A stretch of DNA of 64,000 nt from JANWHQ01 sp963775275. GTDB lineage: Bacteria; Pseudomonadota; Alphaproteobacteria; Caulobacterales; Caulobacteraceae. The notes under the pieces were generated by a model. The model made no database searches. It was given only the letters and a program-made list of their open reading frames with translations, and was not told where the DNA came from. Of this stretch, positions 25,076-34,027 are shown piece after piece. The first letter of the stretch is position 1. The number at the start of each line of letters is the position of its first letter. The stretch covers positions 3,596,001 through 3,660,000 of the forward strand of contig CAVZII010000005.1 of assembly GCA_963775275.1 (NCBI GenBank), read 5' to 3'. The position numbers and the translations under genes were made by a program.

Positions 25076-26029
25076 TCAAAGGGCGGCCTCCGCCTCGGGC
25101 TCGATGTCCGCGATCGCCCGCGCCACCAGCGCCTCGAGGCTCCCGTCGTGGCCCAGGCCCAGGGCTTCGGCGGCGGGCGTCAGGAGCGGCGGATAGCCGC
25201 CGAACTGCGCCATGGTCACTGGATCGGGGTCATACTGGACGGCCTCGGCCCCGCCGCCGGCCGCCGCTGCGATCGCGTCCACGAGGTCGCCCAGCCGCAC
25301 GCTGAGCGCGGGCAGGGTCATGGCGCGTCGCGGTCCAAGACGATCGGCCGGCAGTTCGGCGGCGAGGACCAGGTTGTCGATGCAGCGGCCGAGCGACATC
25401 AGCCAGGCGATCGCGTCCGGGCCCGCCGGGCAGCGGTAGGGCGCTCGCCGCCGGATCGCGTGGAAGACCTCGCTCCAGAACGCCGAGCCGAACCCGCCGG
25501 CCATCGGCGGGCGCGCCACGATGCCGGGCAGGCGAAGGGCGACGGCGTCGATCCGGCCGCGCCGCGCCCAGTCGCCGAGCGCCGTCTCCACCATCAGCTT
25601 GTGCGCGCCGTAGGTGAGGGTGGGGCGCGGCGTCGTGTCGTCGTCCACCGGCCCGGCGAAGCCCGAGCCCAGGGCGGCGATGGAGCTGGCGTAGACCAGC
25701 CGCGCGGGCGCCTCGCGGGCGGCCAGCCGGTCCAGCAACGCCAGCGAGGCCTCGAGGTTCACCGCCCGCGACAGCATGGGGTCCCGCTCCGAAGCGCCGC
25801 TCGGGACCGAGGCCAGGTGGAAGACCACGTCCGGATCACCGCCCAGGGCCCGGTCCATCACCTTGGGGTCTGCGAGGTCGCCCTCGACGGTTTCGGCGCC
25901 GGCGGGGGCGTCCTCGAGCGCGCGGTCGCAGAGGACCAGCCGCCCGGCCGCCCGCCCCGCCAGGCGCTTGGCCAGCCGCCGGCCGACGAAGCCGCCCGCG
26001 CCCGTCACCAGGATGTCGCCCTCGATCAT
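25076..26029 (-). CDS. NAD-dependent epimerase/dehydratase (SDR family)
   Basis: A 317-residue extended short-chain dehydrogenase. The nucleotide-binding motif is VTGAGGFVGRRL, followed by VEGDLADP and FHLASVPS, and the catalytic YxxxK is in YGAHKLMVE with the Ser in YASSIAALG. The pattern resembles D-erythronate dehydrogenase-like proteins, but the substrate cannot be set from sequence. ATG 26029 is used in preference to an upstream TTG/ATG extension of 59 residues that looks non-coding. Confidence 0.8.
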   Translation of the reverse strand: MIEGDILVTGAGGFVGRRLAKRLAGRAAGRLVLCDRALEDAPAGAETVEGDLADPKVMDRALGGDPDVVFHLASVPSGASERDPMLSRAVNLEASLALLDRLAAREAPARLVYASSIAALGSGFAGPVDDDTTPRPTLTYGAHKLMVETALGDWARRGRIDAVALRLPGIVARPPMAGGFGSAFWSEVFHAIRRRAPYRCPAGPDAIAWLMSLGRCIDNLVLAAELPADRLGPRRAMTLPALSVRLGDLVDAIAAAAGGGAEAVQYDPDPVTMAQFGGYPPLLTPAAEALGLGHDGSLEALVARAIADIEPEAEAAL

Positions 26030-26291
26030 TCGGCCTGCGCCCTCCACGACGACCCCTCCGCAAGCACCCGGCGCTTCCCGGCCGCCAAGACTCCCCGCGG
26101 TCAACGCCCGGCGAGACCGGCGGCCTGTCCCTGAAGGCTTCCCCGCAGGTTCGCAAGCCCGTCCTCGACTGCCAACACATCCGCGTGAGCCCGCGGCTTT
26201 TGTCATGGTCCGGTCTGCAACGCGGCGCGAAGACTGTGGCGCAAGTCGGGGTCACATTCAGGCGCGCGCCGGGCGCGAGAGGAGGCTGCCC

Positions 26292-27158
26292 ATGTCCACG
26301 TTCACCACCCGCGACGGGACCACCCTTTACTTCAAGGACTGGGGCAGCGGCCGTCCCGTCGTCTTCAGCCACGGCTGGCCGCTCAGCGCCGATGCGTGGG
26401 AGGACCAGATGCTGTTCCTCGCCTCGCACGGCTATCGCTGCATCGCCCATGACCGGCGCGGCCACGGCCGCTCGAGCCAGCCCTGGACGGGCAACAACAT
26501 GGACTGCTACGCCGACGACCTCGGCGAGCTCGCCCACGCGCTGGACCTCAGGGGCGCCGTCTTCGTCGGCCACTCCACCGGCGGCGGCGAGGTCGCCCGC
26601 TACATCGGCCGCCATGGGACCGGACGGGTCGCCGGCGCGGTGCTGATCGGGGCGGTCACCCCCACCATGCTGAAGACCGAGGCCAACCCGGGCGGTACGC
26701 CGATGGAGGCCTTCGACGGCATCCGCGCGGGGGTCCAGGCCGACCGCTCGCAGTTCTTCAAGGACCTGAGCGCGCCCTTCTACGGCGCCAACCGGCCCGG
26801 CTCGAAGGTTTCCCAGGGCCTTCGCGACAGCTTCTGGCGTCAGGGCATGCAGGCGGGCCTCAAGGCCTGCTACGACTGCATCCAGGCCTTCTCCGAGACC
26901 GACTTCACCGCCGACCTCAAGGCCTTCGACGTCCCGACCCTGATCATCCACGGCGACGATGACCAGATCGTGCCCTTCGCGGACGCCGGCCTGCTCTCGT
27001 CCAGGCTGATCGCGGGCGCCGAGCTGAAGGTCTACGAGGGCGCCCCGCACGGCCTTTGCTCGACCATGAAGGACCGGGTCAACCTCGACCTTCTCGCCTT
27101 CCTGGAGGCGCGGGTCGGCGTGGCGGCGCCGGCGGACAGGGAGACGGCCAGCGCCTGA
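26292..27158 (+). CDS. Alpha/beta hydrolase (non-heme chloroperoxidase/esterase type)
   Basis: A 288-residue cytoplasmic alpha/beta hydrolase. The nucleophile Ser is in VGHSTGGGEV, the oxyanion HGWPLSADAWE is typical of the chloroperoxidase/aryl esterase group, the catalytic Asp is in HGDDDQIVP and the His in GAPHGL. GAGAGGAGG lies nine bases ahead of ATG 26292. Members hydrolyse esters and may perhydrolyse acetate in vitro; the physiological substrate is unknown. It is divergent from the epimerase gene. Confidence 0.87.
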   Translation: MSTFTTRDGTTLYFKDWGSGRPVVFSHGWPLSADAWEDQMLFLASHGYRCIAHDRRGHGRSSQPWTGNNMDCYADDLGELAHALDLRGAVFVGHSTGGGEVARYIGRHGTGRVAGAVLIGAVTPTMLKTEANPGGTPMEAFDGIRAGVQADRSQFFKDLSAPFYGANRPGSKVSQGLRDSFWRQGMQAGLKACYDCIQAFSETDFTADLKAFDVPTLIIHGDDDQIVPFADAGLLSSRLIAGAELKVYEGAPHGLCSTMKDRVNLDLLAFLEARVGVAAPADRETASA

Positions 27159-27493
27159 CCCAAGCAGGCCAACGGCGATCAGCCGACGCGGATCTCCCTC
27201 TCAGGGGCGACGGCAGTCACACATCTCGGATTCAGCAACGAATCCAGGAGCTTGTACGCTGCACGAACCCTCTCCCCTTGCGGGAGAGGGTCAGACTGGC
27301 GCCTCGACCGGCCCAGACGTGTGAATCCCGTAGCCCTCAGGGGGGAGCGCCGGCGAAGCCGACGAGGGTGGATCGATCGCCATCTTCAGGCGCTCGGCGG
27401 TCGGTGCGGGCCGGCGGTCCCGGGGCCAGGGCCGGGGGTCGGGCGGGCTTCGTGGTCGCCCGCCGGTCCTGCGCGCCGATCGGGGTCGGAGGC
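27159..27493. other. Intergenic stretch with repeat, no gene seen
   Basis: Apart from the hairpin at 27267-27291 and a C/G-rich run resembling common intergenic repeats (CCCTCAGGGGGGAGCG near 27333), I see nothing supportable here. Open frames on both strands have the Arg/Pro/Gly-rich composition of GC-rich noise. Confidence 0.5.
27267..27291. repeat. Hairpin repeat, copy B
   Basis: A perfect 10-bp stem, ACCCTCTCCC with GGGAGAGGGT, closes a 5-base loop. It belongs to the CTCTCCC/GGGAGAG family found at several intergenic sites of this window. Confidence 0.75.
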
Positions 27494-28054
27494 TCAGCAC
27501 CAGCCTTCCGAGCTGAGCCGCGGGACGCGTTGCCACACCGAGGTCCGGCCCAGCAGCGGAATTCCGACATAGACTCGAACGACGAGGGTGTCCGCGCCGC
27601 GGAACTGACCCTGGACGCGGTAGGTCTTTCCCTCGTCGGGGTTGTAGAGCCAGCCGTTCTTCCAGTGATCGAGGCCCGCGGGTTGCAGCCCCCACAGGAC
27701 GGGCAGGCCGCATATCGGGCGCCGCCGCAGCGAGGGATCGGGGTTCTTCTTGTCGAGGACGAGCTGACCCTCGGGATCGCGAGGACGCGACAGCCACACG
27801 ATCCGGCCGCACAGCCGTCCGTCGCAGTCGTAGATCTGGACGGCCGCCTGCAAGGGCAGGAGCCAGATTCCCGCGGGAACTCCGGGCGGCGTGGGCAGCT
27901 TGGCGATGGTCGGGGGCGGCGGCGACGCGAACTCGACGCCCCCGGTCATCGACCCGGCTTGCGGCCTTGCGGACTTGCCGCCCTGGGTCTGCTGCGCATG
28001 AGCCGCGGCGACGGCGAGACACGTCGCGAATGCGGCAAGGGCCGCTGTTCTCAT
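27494..28054 (-). CDS. DUF2147-like exported protein
   Basis: A 186-residue protein with a signal peptide (MRTAALAAFATCLAVAAAHA). The mature part has the features of DUF2147: GIWLLP, the YDCDGRLCGRIVWL core with a Cys pair, GLQPAGLDHWKNGWLYNPDEGKTY and a closing VGIPLLGRTSVWQRV. ATG 28054 follows GGAG, so I prefer it to the TTG 18 bases upstream. Members are periplasmic and of unknown biochemical role. Confidence 0.82.
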   Translation of the reverse strand: MRTAALAAFATCLAVAAAHAQQTQGGKSARPQAGSMTGGVEFASPPPPTIAKLPTPPGVPAGIWLLPLQAAVQIYDCDGRLCGRIVWLSRPRDPEGQLVLDKKNPDPSLRRRPICGLPVLWGLQPAGLDHWKNGWLYNPDEGKTYRVQGQFRGADTLVVRVYVGIPLLGRTSVWQRVPRLSSEGWC

Positions 28055-28465
28055 TGCAGACGCTCCAATCAATCTGCAGCCTTTGCAGTGTGATCAGATG
28101 ACGCTCCGGCGGACAACTCCCAGGTCGACTGATGGGGGCTCCGCCGAGCGCCCCGTTAACCAGAACACGACCAGGCCCATTAGCACGAAAACGACGAAGC
28201 AGCCGAGTCCGCGTCCTCCATTCTGCAGAGATCTCGGCAAGTGGAGAGCCCGCCGCCCGCGTGGCTTGCAGGCTATGATGGCGGTGAAGTCCGGGGAAAG
28301 TCTTTGAGCTTGGCGATCAGTTCCGATGCCGACCGCCCACCTGCGTCTGCAAAGCCATGGCTGGAGTCGGAGGGCGTGCTTATTGTTCGGACAGGCGCTG
28401 AAGTTCGCTGATACAGTCCGATGAGCCCCGGAGGGGCGCTACGCTGATTGGCAAGGACGTCCAAC
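28055..28465. other. Intergenic region, lower GC
   Basis: Other than the doubtful small frame at 28094-28240 I see no gene. The sequence has lower GC than its surroundings and presumably holds the divergent promoters of the DUF2147-like gene and the membrane protein gene at 28466. Confidence 0.4.
28094..28240 (-). CDS. Possible 48-residue single-span membrane protein
   Basis: A short frame from TTG 28240 encodes about ten polar residues, a hydrophobic span GCFVVFVLMGLVVFWLTG and a polar tail ending VVRRSVI. There is no convincing ribosome site, so support is only the membrane-like segment in a region of otherwise non-coding character. Confidence 0.3.
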   Translation of the reverse strand: MPRSLQNGGRGLGCFVVFVLMGLVVFWLTGRSAEPPSVDLGVVRRSVI

Positions 28466-29149
28466 ATGGTGTGGTGGTGGTGGGTTCTGCCGGCGATTGT
28501 CGGCATCATCGGTCTGGCGATCTTCGTCGGCGGCCTGGCTATGCTGTTCCGCGGCAAGGTCCTGGGCGGGGGCGCCCGCGCGCTCGGCGGCGCCCTGTTT
28601 CTCTTCGTGACGGCGGCCGCCGCCCTCCTGGGGCTGGATCTGCAGACTTACCACCGTCTCACCTACGAGCGTCCCGTAGCCAGCATCGAGATCCACCAGA
28701 AGGGGCCGCGACTGTTCGAAGCGACCCTCACCGAACTGCCGGCCTCGACCGGACAGAATGGCTCGACCAGGACCTACGAGCTTCATGGCGATGAATGGCG
28801 CGTCGAGGCCAGGGTGCTCAAGTGGAAGCCTTGGGCCGCCGAGCTTGGTCTCGACAGCCAGTACCGGCTCGACCGCCTGTCGGGCAGGTATCAGGACACC
28901 CAATCCGAATTGCACGCGCCCCGCAGCGCCTATGATCTCGGGCCGCATCCAGGTGTCGGCGTGGACTTGTGGCTGCTGGCGCGGCGGTACGGCAGGTACG
29001 CCCCGGTTGTCGACACGCTTTACGGCAGCGGCGCCTCGATGCCGATGGCCGAGGGTGCGAGCTATGAAGTATGGATCACCCAAGGCGGCCTGATCGCGCG
29101 CCCGACCAACACCGCAGCCAGGGAGGCCTCGGCATCTGGCTGGCGATGA
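28466..29149 (+). CDS. Membrane protein with two N-terminal spans
   Basis: A 227-residue protein. Residues 1-29 (MVWWWWVLPAIVGIIGLAIF) and about 36-60 are membrane spans; the remaining 165 residues form a periplasmic or cytoplasmic beta-rich domain with ASIEIHQKGPRLFEATL and LHGDEWRVEARVLKWKPW. ATG 28466 follows AAGGA; the TTG at 28448 is less likely. Similar proteins are sometimes labelled multidrug transporter components, but nothing here shows a transport function. Confidence 0.72.
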   Translation: MVWWWWVLPAIVGIIGLAIFVGGLAMLFRGKVLGGGARALGGALFLFVTAAAALLGLDLQTYHRLTYERPVASIEIHQKGPRLFEATLTELPASTGQNGSTRTYELHGDEWRVEARVLKWKPWAAELGLDSQYRLDRLSGRYQDTQSELHAPRSAYDLGPHPGVGVDLWLLARRYGRYAPVVDTLYGSGASMPMAEGASYEVWITQGGLIARPTNTAAREASASGWR

Positions 29150-29230
29150 GTTCCGCGAGGTCTGGCTCCCCGCTCGTTCCCGCGCCTGGAGGCGCATAGT
29201 GACGCGTATGGACCGGAAAGGCGGCGCTCG

Positions 29231-29719
29231 ATGGAAAGGCTCTCTTCTGGAACCCGCAATTGGCTGGTGGTGGTCGCCGTCCTGATCGTCGCCGGCGTGT
29301 CGGCCTATTTCGCCGGGAGCGCCATCGAAGGCGCGGCGGGGAAGCGGAACGCGGAACTGGCCGCACAGCGGTACACGGCGGCCAAGGCGCAGGTCGATTC
29401 TCTGCGGGCGGCCAATCAGCTGCTGACGGCCGGCCTGTGGGCCTACCGCGCCGGCATCTCGCTGGATCAACGCAACTTCGGCCTCGCCAATGAGGCCATG
29501 GCCAACGTGGTCGCCAGCCTGAAGGGCGTCGACGCCGCAGCGGCCGGCATCGACGCTCACGCCCTGGCGGCCGTCCAGGCCGAAGCTGCCGGGGTTCGGA
29601 TCTCCGTGGCGGCGGATCTCGAGGCCGAGCGAAGCCAGGTCCTTCGCGTGGCCACCGACATCACCGCCCTCGTCGGGACGTCGGGGGCGAAGCCCGCCCC
29701 GGAGAAAGGGGTTGGCTAG
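29231..29719 (+). CDS. Single-span hypothetical protein
   Basis: A 162-residue protein with a membrane anchor (WLVVVAVLIVAGVSAYFAG) and an extended helical, alanine-rich remainder (QRYTAAKAQVDSLRAANQLL ...) that is likely a coiled coil or helical bundle exposed outside the inner membrane. It lies between a two-span membrane protein and a patatin-like lipoprotein gene in the same direction. Family not recognised. Confidence 0.68.
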   Translation: MERLSSGTRNWLVVVAVLIVAGVSAYFAGSAIEGAAGKRNAELAAQRYTAAKAQVDSLRAANQLLTAGLWAYRAGISLDQRNFGLANEAMANVVASLKGVDAAAAGIDAHALAAVQAEAAGVRISVAADLEAERSQVLRVATDITALVGTSGAKPAPEKGVG

Positions 29720-29800
29720 CACCGCTGTCGTTCGGACGAGAGGACGGCGGGGCAGGGCGACGGGAGCGGCCATCCCCTCTGGCGCCGGTCCGGCCCGGGC

Positions 29801-30979
29801 ATGAACCTGTCGCTCCGCCGATTGGCGCTGGTGCTGATCGCCGTGTCGGTCGCGCTCGGCGGTTGCGTCACGCTGCCGCGCGCGCCCTTCACCGAGGCCG
29901 AGCAGGCGGCCGCGTCGCCGGTTGGTTTCGGCCATGTCCGGTACGCGCCGGACGACCCGGTCCTGACCGGCATGCTGGAGCGGACGCTCAAGTCCAACGC
30001 GCACGGCGAGGTGGACGTCCTGGCCCTGTCCGGCGGCGGCGCGAACGGGGCCTATGGAGCGGGCCTGCTCTACGGCTGGACCAGGACGGGCCAACGCCCC
30101 GAGTTCCAGCTGGTCACCGGCGTCAGCACCGGCGCGCTGGCCGCGCCGTTCGCGTTCCTGGGATCGGCTTGGGACGAGAAGCTCCGGCAGAGCTATTTCG
30201 ACGGCAGGCTCAATCACTTCCTGCACCGTCGCGGCCTGTTCAGCCTTTTCACGCCGGGGCTCTTCAGCAAGCGGCCGCTCGAGGAGCTGGTGCGCAGCTA
30301 CGTCACCGACGACCTGCTGCGGGCCGTCGCCGCCGAGCAGGCAAAGGGCCGCCGCCTGCTCGTCGCCACCACCAATCTCGACACCGAGCAGTTGATCGTC
30401 TGGGACATGGGAGCCATCGCCGCCCACGGCGGGCCGGAGGCGCGCGACCTGTTCGCCGAAGTGCTGATCGCCTCGGCCAGCGTGCCCGGCATCTTCCCGC
30501 CGACCATGATCAAGGTTCGCAGCGATGGGCGCCTGTTCACCGAGATGCACGTCGATGGCCAGGCCGAAAGCGCCTTCTTCGCCATCCCCCAGGCGCTCCT
30601 GTCGGCCCGGCGTCCGGCCGAGCGCGCATACAGATCCCGTCTGTTCATCATCGTGAACGGACAGATGAACGGCCTGTTCGCCGTGACGCCGCATGCGACC
30701 ATTCCGATCCTCAGCCGGACCGTCGATGCGGTCACCAAGGCCTCGCTCCGCTCGTCGGTGATCACCACCCTCGACTTCTGCCAGCACAATGGCTGCGACC
30801 TGCTCCTCGCCTCCCTGCCGACGACCGAGAAGGACGATTCCCTCGATTTCAGCGCCGCCCACATCCGGAGCCTGTTCGATGCGGGCCAGGCCGCCATCCT
30901 GAGCGGAATGGCATGGAAGACCGCCGCACCGGCCCTCGCGAAGGAACCGCCGGCGACCTTGCCCGACGCGCCTCAGTGA
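29801..30979 (+). CDS. Patatin-like phospholipase lipoprotein
   Basis: A 392-residue lipoprotein: the signal peptide ends in the lipobox LGGC (Cys at residue 24). The patatin core shows the oxyanion loop SGGGANGAYGAG, nucleophile Ser in GVSTGA (GxSxG) and the catalytic Asp in HVDGQ. It probably cleaves acyl esters of phospholipids at the envelope. The signal and motif set are clear; substrate and physiological role are not. Confidence 0.88.
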   Translation: MNLSLRRLALVLIAVSVALGGCVTLPRAPFTEAEQAAASPVGFGHVRYAPDDPVLTGMLERTLKSNAHGEVDVLALSGGGANGAYGAGLLYGWTRTGQRPEFQLVTGVSTGALAAPFAFLGSAWDEKLRQSYFDGRLNHFLHRRGLFSLFTPGLFSKRPLEELVRSYVTDDLLRAVAAEQAKGRRLLVATTNLDTEQLIVWDMGAIAAHGGPEARDLFAEVLIASASVPGIFPPTMIKVRSDGRLFTEMHVDGQAESAFFAIPQALLSARRPAERAYRSRLFIIVNGQMNGLFAVTPHATIPILSRTVDAVTKASLRSSVITTLDFCQHNGCDLLLASLPTTEKDDSLDFSAAHIRSLFDAGQAAILSGMAWKTAAPALAKEPPATLPDAPQ

Positions 30980-31120
30980 GCCATCCATTCTTGATGGCCG
31001 CATCCTGGTGACGGACTCGCACGAAGACGTTGGGATCGGGGAGGTGTAGGTCGGTCACACCCCCCCGAATCTCATCGCCGGGGTGGCGGCGACTCCATTG
31101 ATCGCTGTATTCAGCCGGCC

Positions 31121-31705
31121 ATGACCACCGACGACGTCCTCGACGAGTTCCGCGCCGCCGGCGCTCTGCGCGAAGGCCACTTCATCCTGGCCTCGGGCCT
31201 GCACAGCCCGATGTTCCTGCAGAAGAACCTGGTGTTCATGCATCCCGAGCGCGCCGAGCGGCTGTGCCGGGCCCTGGCGCGGAAGATCACGGCGACGGTC
31301 GGCCAGATCGACCTCGTCGTCTCGCCCGCCGTGGGCGCGATCATCCCGGGCTACGAGACCGCGCGCCATCTCGGCGTGCCCGCGATCTACCTCGAGCGCG
31401 AGGGAGGCCAGTTCCGCCTGCGCCGCGCCTTCACCATCCCCGGGCGCGCGCGCGTGGCCATGGTCGAGGATGTGGTCTCCACCGGCGGGTCCCTGCGCGA
31501 ATGCGTGCCGGTGATCGAGGAAGCCGGCGGCGTTCCGGTCTGCGCGGCCTGCATCGTCGACCGTTCGGGCGGCAAGGCCGACATGGGCGCGCCGGTCGTC
31601 GCCCTGGCCAGCCTCACGGTCCCCGCCTATCCGGCCGACGCCCTGCCGCCCGAGCTGGCGGCCCTGCCCGCCGAGGAGCCGGGCAGCAAGAGGCTGAAGT
31701 CATGA
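31121..31705 (+). CDS. pyrE: Orotate phosphoribosyltransferase
   Basis: A 194-residue enzyme of pyrimidine synthesis that joins orotate to PRPP. The PRPP-binding motif VAMVEDVVSTGGSL is at about residues 110-123, and SPAVGAIIPGYE and FRLRRAF are also typical. It is the first gene of a long same-strand cluster with pdxJ, acpS and lepB; a 150-bp repeat lies between it and pdxJ. Confidence 0.95.
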   Translation: MTTDDVLDEFRAAGALREGHFILASGLHSPMFLQKNLVFMHPERAERLCRALARKITATVGQIDLVVSPAVGAIIPGYETARHLGVPAIYLEREGGQFRLRRAFTIPGRARVAMVEDVVSTGGSLRECVPVIEEAGGVPVCAACIVDRSGGKADMGAPVVALASLTVPAYPADALPPELAALPAEEPGSKRLKS

Positions 31706-31720
31706 CCCGCACCAACATCT

Positions 31721-31871
31721 TCCTCTCCCACAGGGAGAGGAAGGGGCCCGTCCTCCGGAGCCCTGGCGAAGGAGGATGGGAAGGTGAGGGGTTACAACCT
31801 CGCCGACCTAGCCCCTCAACTTCCCACGCCTTCGGCGCCGGTCCCGTCTTCTCGCGATGGGAGAAGACGGG
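31721..31871. repeat. Composite double-hairpin repeat, copy C (two inverted units)
   Basis: The first unit has stem 1 TCCTCTCCC/GGGAGAGGA (31721-31741) and stem 2 CCCGTCCTCC/GGAGGATGGG, then AAGGTGAGGGGTT. From about 31801 a second unit follows in inverted orientation (CCCCTCAACTTCCC ... CCCGTCTTCTC ... GGGAGAAGACGGG). The unit matches copy E in both stems and in the closing GAGGGGTT. The element ends directly at the pdxJ start codon. Confidence 0.75.
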
Positions 31872-32651
31872 ATGACCCGCATCCGTCTGGGCGTGAACAT
31901 CGACCACGTGGCGACGATCCGGAACGCCCGCGGCGAGAGCTACCCCGAGCCCCCGCGCGCGGCCGACCTCGCGCTGGCCGCCGGCGCCGACGGCATCACC
32001 GCGCACCTGCGCGAGGACCGCCGCCACATCTCCGACGCCGACATCGACCAGCTCTCCGACCTCTGCCGCCGGCGCGGGCGGCCGCTGAACCTGGAGATGG
32101 CGGTCACCGACGAGATGCTGGCCATCGCCCTGGACCACCGCCCGCACGCGGCGTGCCTGGTGCCCGAGCGGCGCGAGGAGCGCACCACCGAGGGCGGCCT
32201 GGACGTGAAGGGCGGCCACAATGTCATCACCCCGGCCGTGGCCGCGCTGAAGGCGGCGGGGATCCGGGTTTCGCTGTTCATCGAGGCCGATCCCGGGCAG
32301 ATCGCCGCGGCGGCGGCGGCCGGCGCCCAGGTCGTGGAGCTGCACACCGGCGCCTATTGCGAGGCGGTGCGCCACGGCGACCGGGCCCGCGCGGCCGCCG
32401 AGCTCGAACGCCTGCGCCGGGGCGCGGCCGAGGCGGCGCAACTGGGCCTGGAGGTCCACGCCGGCCATGGCATCGACTACGCCACCGTCGAGGCGGTCGC
32501 CCGCATCCCCGAGATCGCCGAGCTCAACATCGGCCACTTCCTGATCGGCGAAGCGATCTTCATCGGCCTGGAGGCCGCCATTCGCCGCATGCGCGCCCTG
32601 ATGGACCAGGCGCGGTCCGGCGCACACTTATCCGCGCGGGCGCCGGCGTGA
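31872..32651 (+). CDS. pdxJ: Pyridoxine 5'-phosphate synthase
   Basis: A 259-residue TIM-barrel enzyme that condenses 1-deoxyxylulose 5-phosphate with 3-amino-2-oxopropyl phosphate to form vitamin B6 phosphate. LGVNIDHVATIRNAR, DGITAHLREDRRHI, LVPERREERTTEGGLDV and HAGHGIDY are conserved landmarks. ATG 31872 abuts a repeat element, with the G-rich end of the repeat in the ribosome-site position. Its stop overlaps the acpS start by GTGA. Confidence 0.96.
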   Translation: MTRIRLGVNIDHVATIRNARGESYPEPPRAADLALAAGADGITAHLREDRRHISDADIDQLSDLCRRRGRPLNLEMAVTDEMLAIALDHRPHAACLVPERREERTTEGGLDVKGGHNVITPAVAALKAAGIRVSLFIEADPGQIAAAAAAGAQVVELHTGAYCEAVRHGDRARAAAELERLRRGAAEAAQLGLEVHAGHGIDYATVEAVARIPEIAELNIGHFLIGEAIFIGLEAAIRRMRALMDQARSGAHLSARAPA

Positions 32652-33094
32652 TCATCGGCATCGGCTCGGACCTGACCGACATCCGCCGCATCAAGACGGC
32701 GCTGGACCGGTTCGGCGAGCGGTTCGCGCAGCGTGTCTTCACCGACATCGAGCGGGATCGGTCCGAGCGCAAGCCCGACCGCGCGGCCAGCTACGCCAAG
32801 CGCTTCGCGGCCAAGGAGGCCTGCGCCAAGGCGCTCGGCACCGGCTTCAGGCGCGGGGTCCATCTGGCGGACCTCGGGGTGGTGAACCAGCGCTCGGGCA
32901 AGCCGACCATGGTCCTGACCGGCGGCGCCGCCGATCGGCTGGCCGCCCTCATTCCGCCAGGAATGGAGGGGATCATCCACCTGAGCTTGACGGACGACCA
33001 TCCCTACGCCCAGGCGTTCGTCGTCATCGAAGCCTTGCCCGCACAGGGCGCGACGGGCGCCGCCGCGCTTGCCCCGGGCGTGGCCAGCATCTAG
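32648..33094 (+). CDS. acpS: Holo-[acyl-carrier-protein] synthase
   Basis: A 148-residue enzyme that attaches 4'-phosphopantetheine to acyl carrier protein. Metal and CoA binding motifs GIGSDLTDIRRI and RFAAKEACAKALGTG are clear. GTG 32648 overlaps the pdxJ stop by 4 bp. The last 15 residues are Ala/Gly-rich and slightly longer than usual. Confidence 0.95.
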   Translation: MIIGIGSDLTDIRRIKTALDRFGERFAQRVFTDIERDRSERKPDRAASYAKRFAAKEACAKALGTGFRRGVHLADLGVVNQRSGKPTMVLTGGAADRLAALIPPGMEGIIHLSLTDDHPYAQAFVVIEALPAQGATGAAALAPGVASI

Positions 33095-33138
33095 GTTCGG
33101 GACAGGCTTTGGTTGAATTGGCAGGACCAGCCGGCGGG

Positions 33139-33162
33139 CCTTCTCCCCTTGCAGGAGAGGGG
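33139..33162. repeat. Hairpin repeat, copy D (degenerate)
   Basis: CCTTCTCC and GGAGAGGG arms with one mismatch surround CCTTGCA, between acpS and the first lepB. It matches the left stem of the family at 27267. Confidence 0.5.
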
Positions 33163-33219
33163 TCCCCCATCGATGGCCGCCTCTGCTAATTGGACAGCGC
33201 CGCAGCCGATCCGATCGCC

Positions 33220-34017
33220 ATGGAAGAGACCTCAGCCGTGACCGCCGCAACCGAGAGCGCGCCCGACGCCAAGCGGGCCAGCGCCGCCCAGGAGTGGATC
33301 GAGATCCTCAAGACCGTGGGCTACGCCCTGGGCATCGCCCTGGTCATCCGGATCTTCCTGTTCCAGCCCTTCACCATCCCCTCGGCCTCGATGGAGCCGA
33401 CGGTGCTGCCGGGCGACTATGTGATCATCTCCAAGTACAGCTACGGCTTCAGCCGCCATTCGATCCCGTTCAGCCCGCCGCTGTTCCACGGCCGCATCTT
33501 CGATGCGCATCCGCACCGGGGCGACATCATCGTCTTCAAGCTGCCCAGGGATGGCCACACCGACTACATCAAGCGGCTGATCGGCCTGCCCGGCGACCGC
33601 ATCCAGATGAAGGGCGGCCAGATCTGGCTGAACGGCAAGCCGGTGCCGCGCCAGGACGTCGGCGCGGGGACCGACGCGGGCCCCTTCGGCATGCTCCGTC
33701 CGGTGGAGCGCTTCCGCGAGACCCTGCCGAGCGGCAAGACCTTCGTCACCAACGACTACGGCCCCGACGGCGACGTCGACAACACCGGCGTCTATGTGGT
33801 GCCCAAGGGGAACTACTTCTTCATGGGCGACAACCGCGACAACTCCGCCGACAGCCGCTACCCGGAATCCATCGGCGTGGGATACGTCCCCGAGGAGAAC
33901 CTGGTGGGCAAGGCCGCGCTGGTGCTCCTGTCGTGGAACCAGAAGGCCAAGATCTACGAGCCCTGGACCTGGTTCACCGACGCGCGCCCGAGCCGCTTCT
34001 TCCACCTCCTGCACTAG
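33220..34017 (+). CDS. lepB: Signal peptidase I, copy 1
   Basis: A 265-residue inner-membrane protease that removes signal peptides from exported proteins. One membrane span at about residues 26-46 (GYALGIALVIRIFLFQPF) precedes the catalytic Ser in SASMEPTV, the catalytic Lys in YIKRLIGLPGDRI and the box GDNRDNSADSRY. ATG 33220 is preferred to a TTG ten codons earlier. A second, closely similar lepB gene follows 10 bp downstream, which is unusual. Confidence 0.95.
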   Translation: MEETSAVTAATESAPDAKRASAAQEWIEILKTVGYALGIALVIRIFLFQPFTIPSASMEPTVLPGDYVIISKYSYGFSRHSIPFSPPLFHGRIFDAHPHRGDIIVFKLPRDGHTDYIKRLIGLPGDRIQMKGGQIWLNGKPVPRQDVGAGTDAGPFGMLRPVERFRETLPSGKTFVTNDYGPDGDVDNTGVYVVPKGNYFFMGDNRDNSADSRYPESIGVGYVPEENLVGKAALVLLSWNQKAKIYEPWTWFTDARPSRFFHLLH

Positions 34018-34027
34018 GAGCCTCGCG

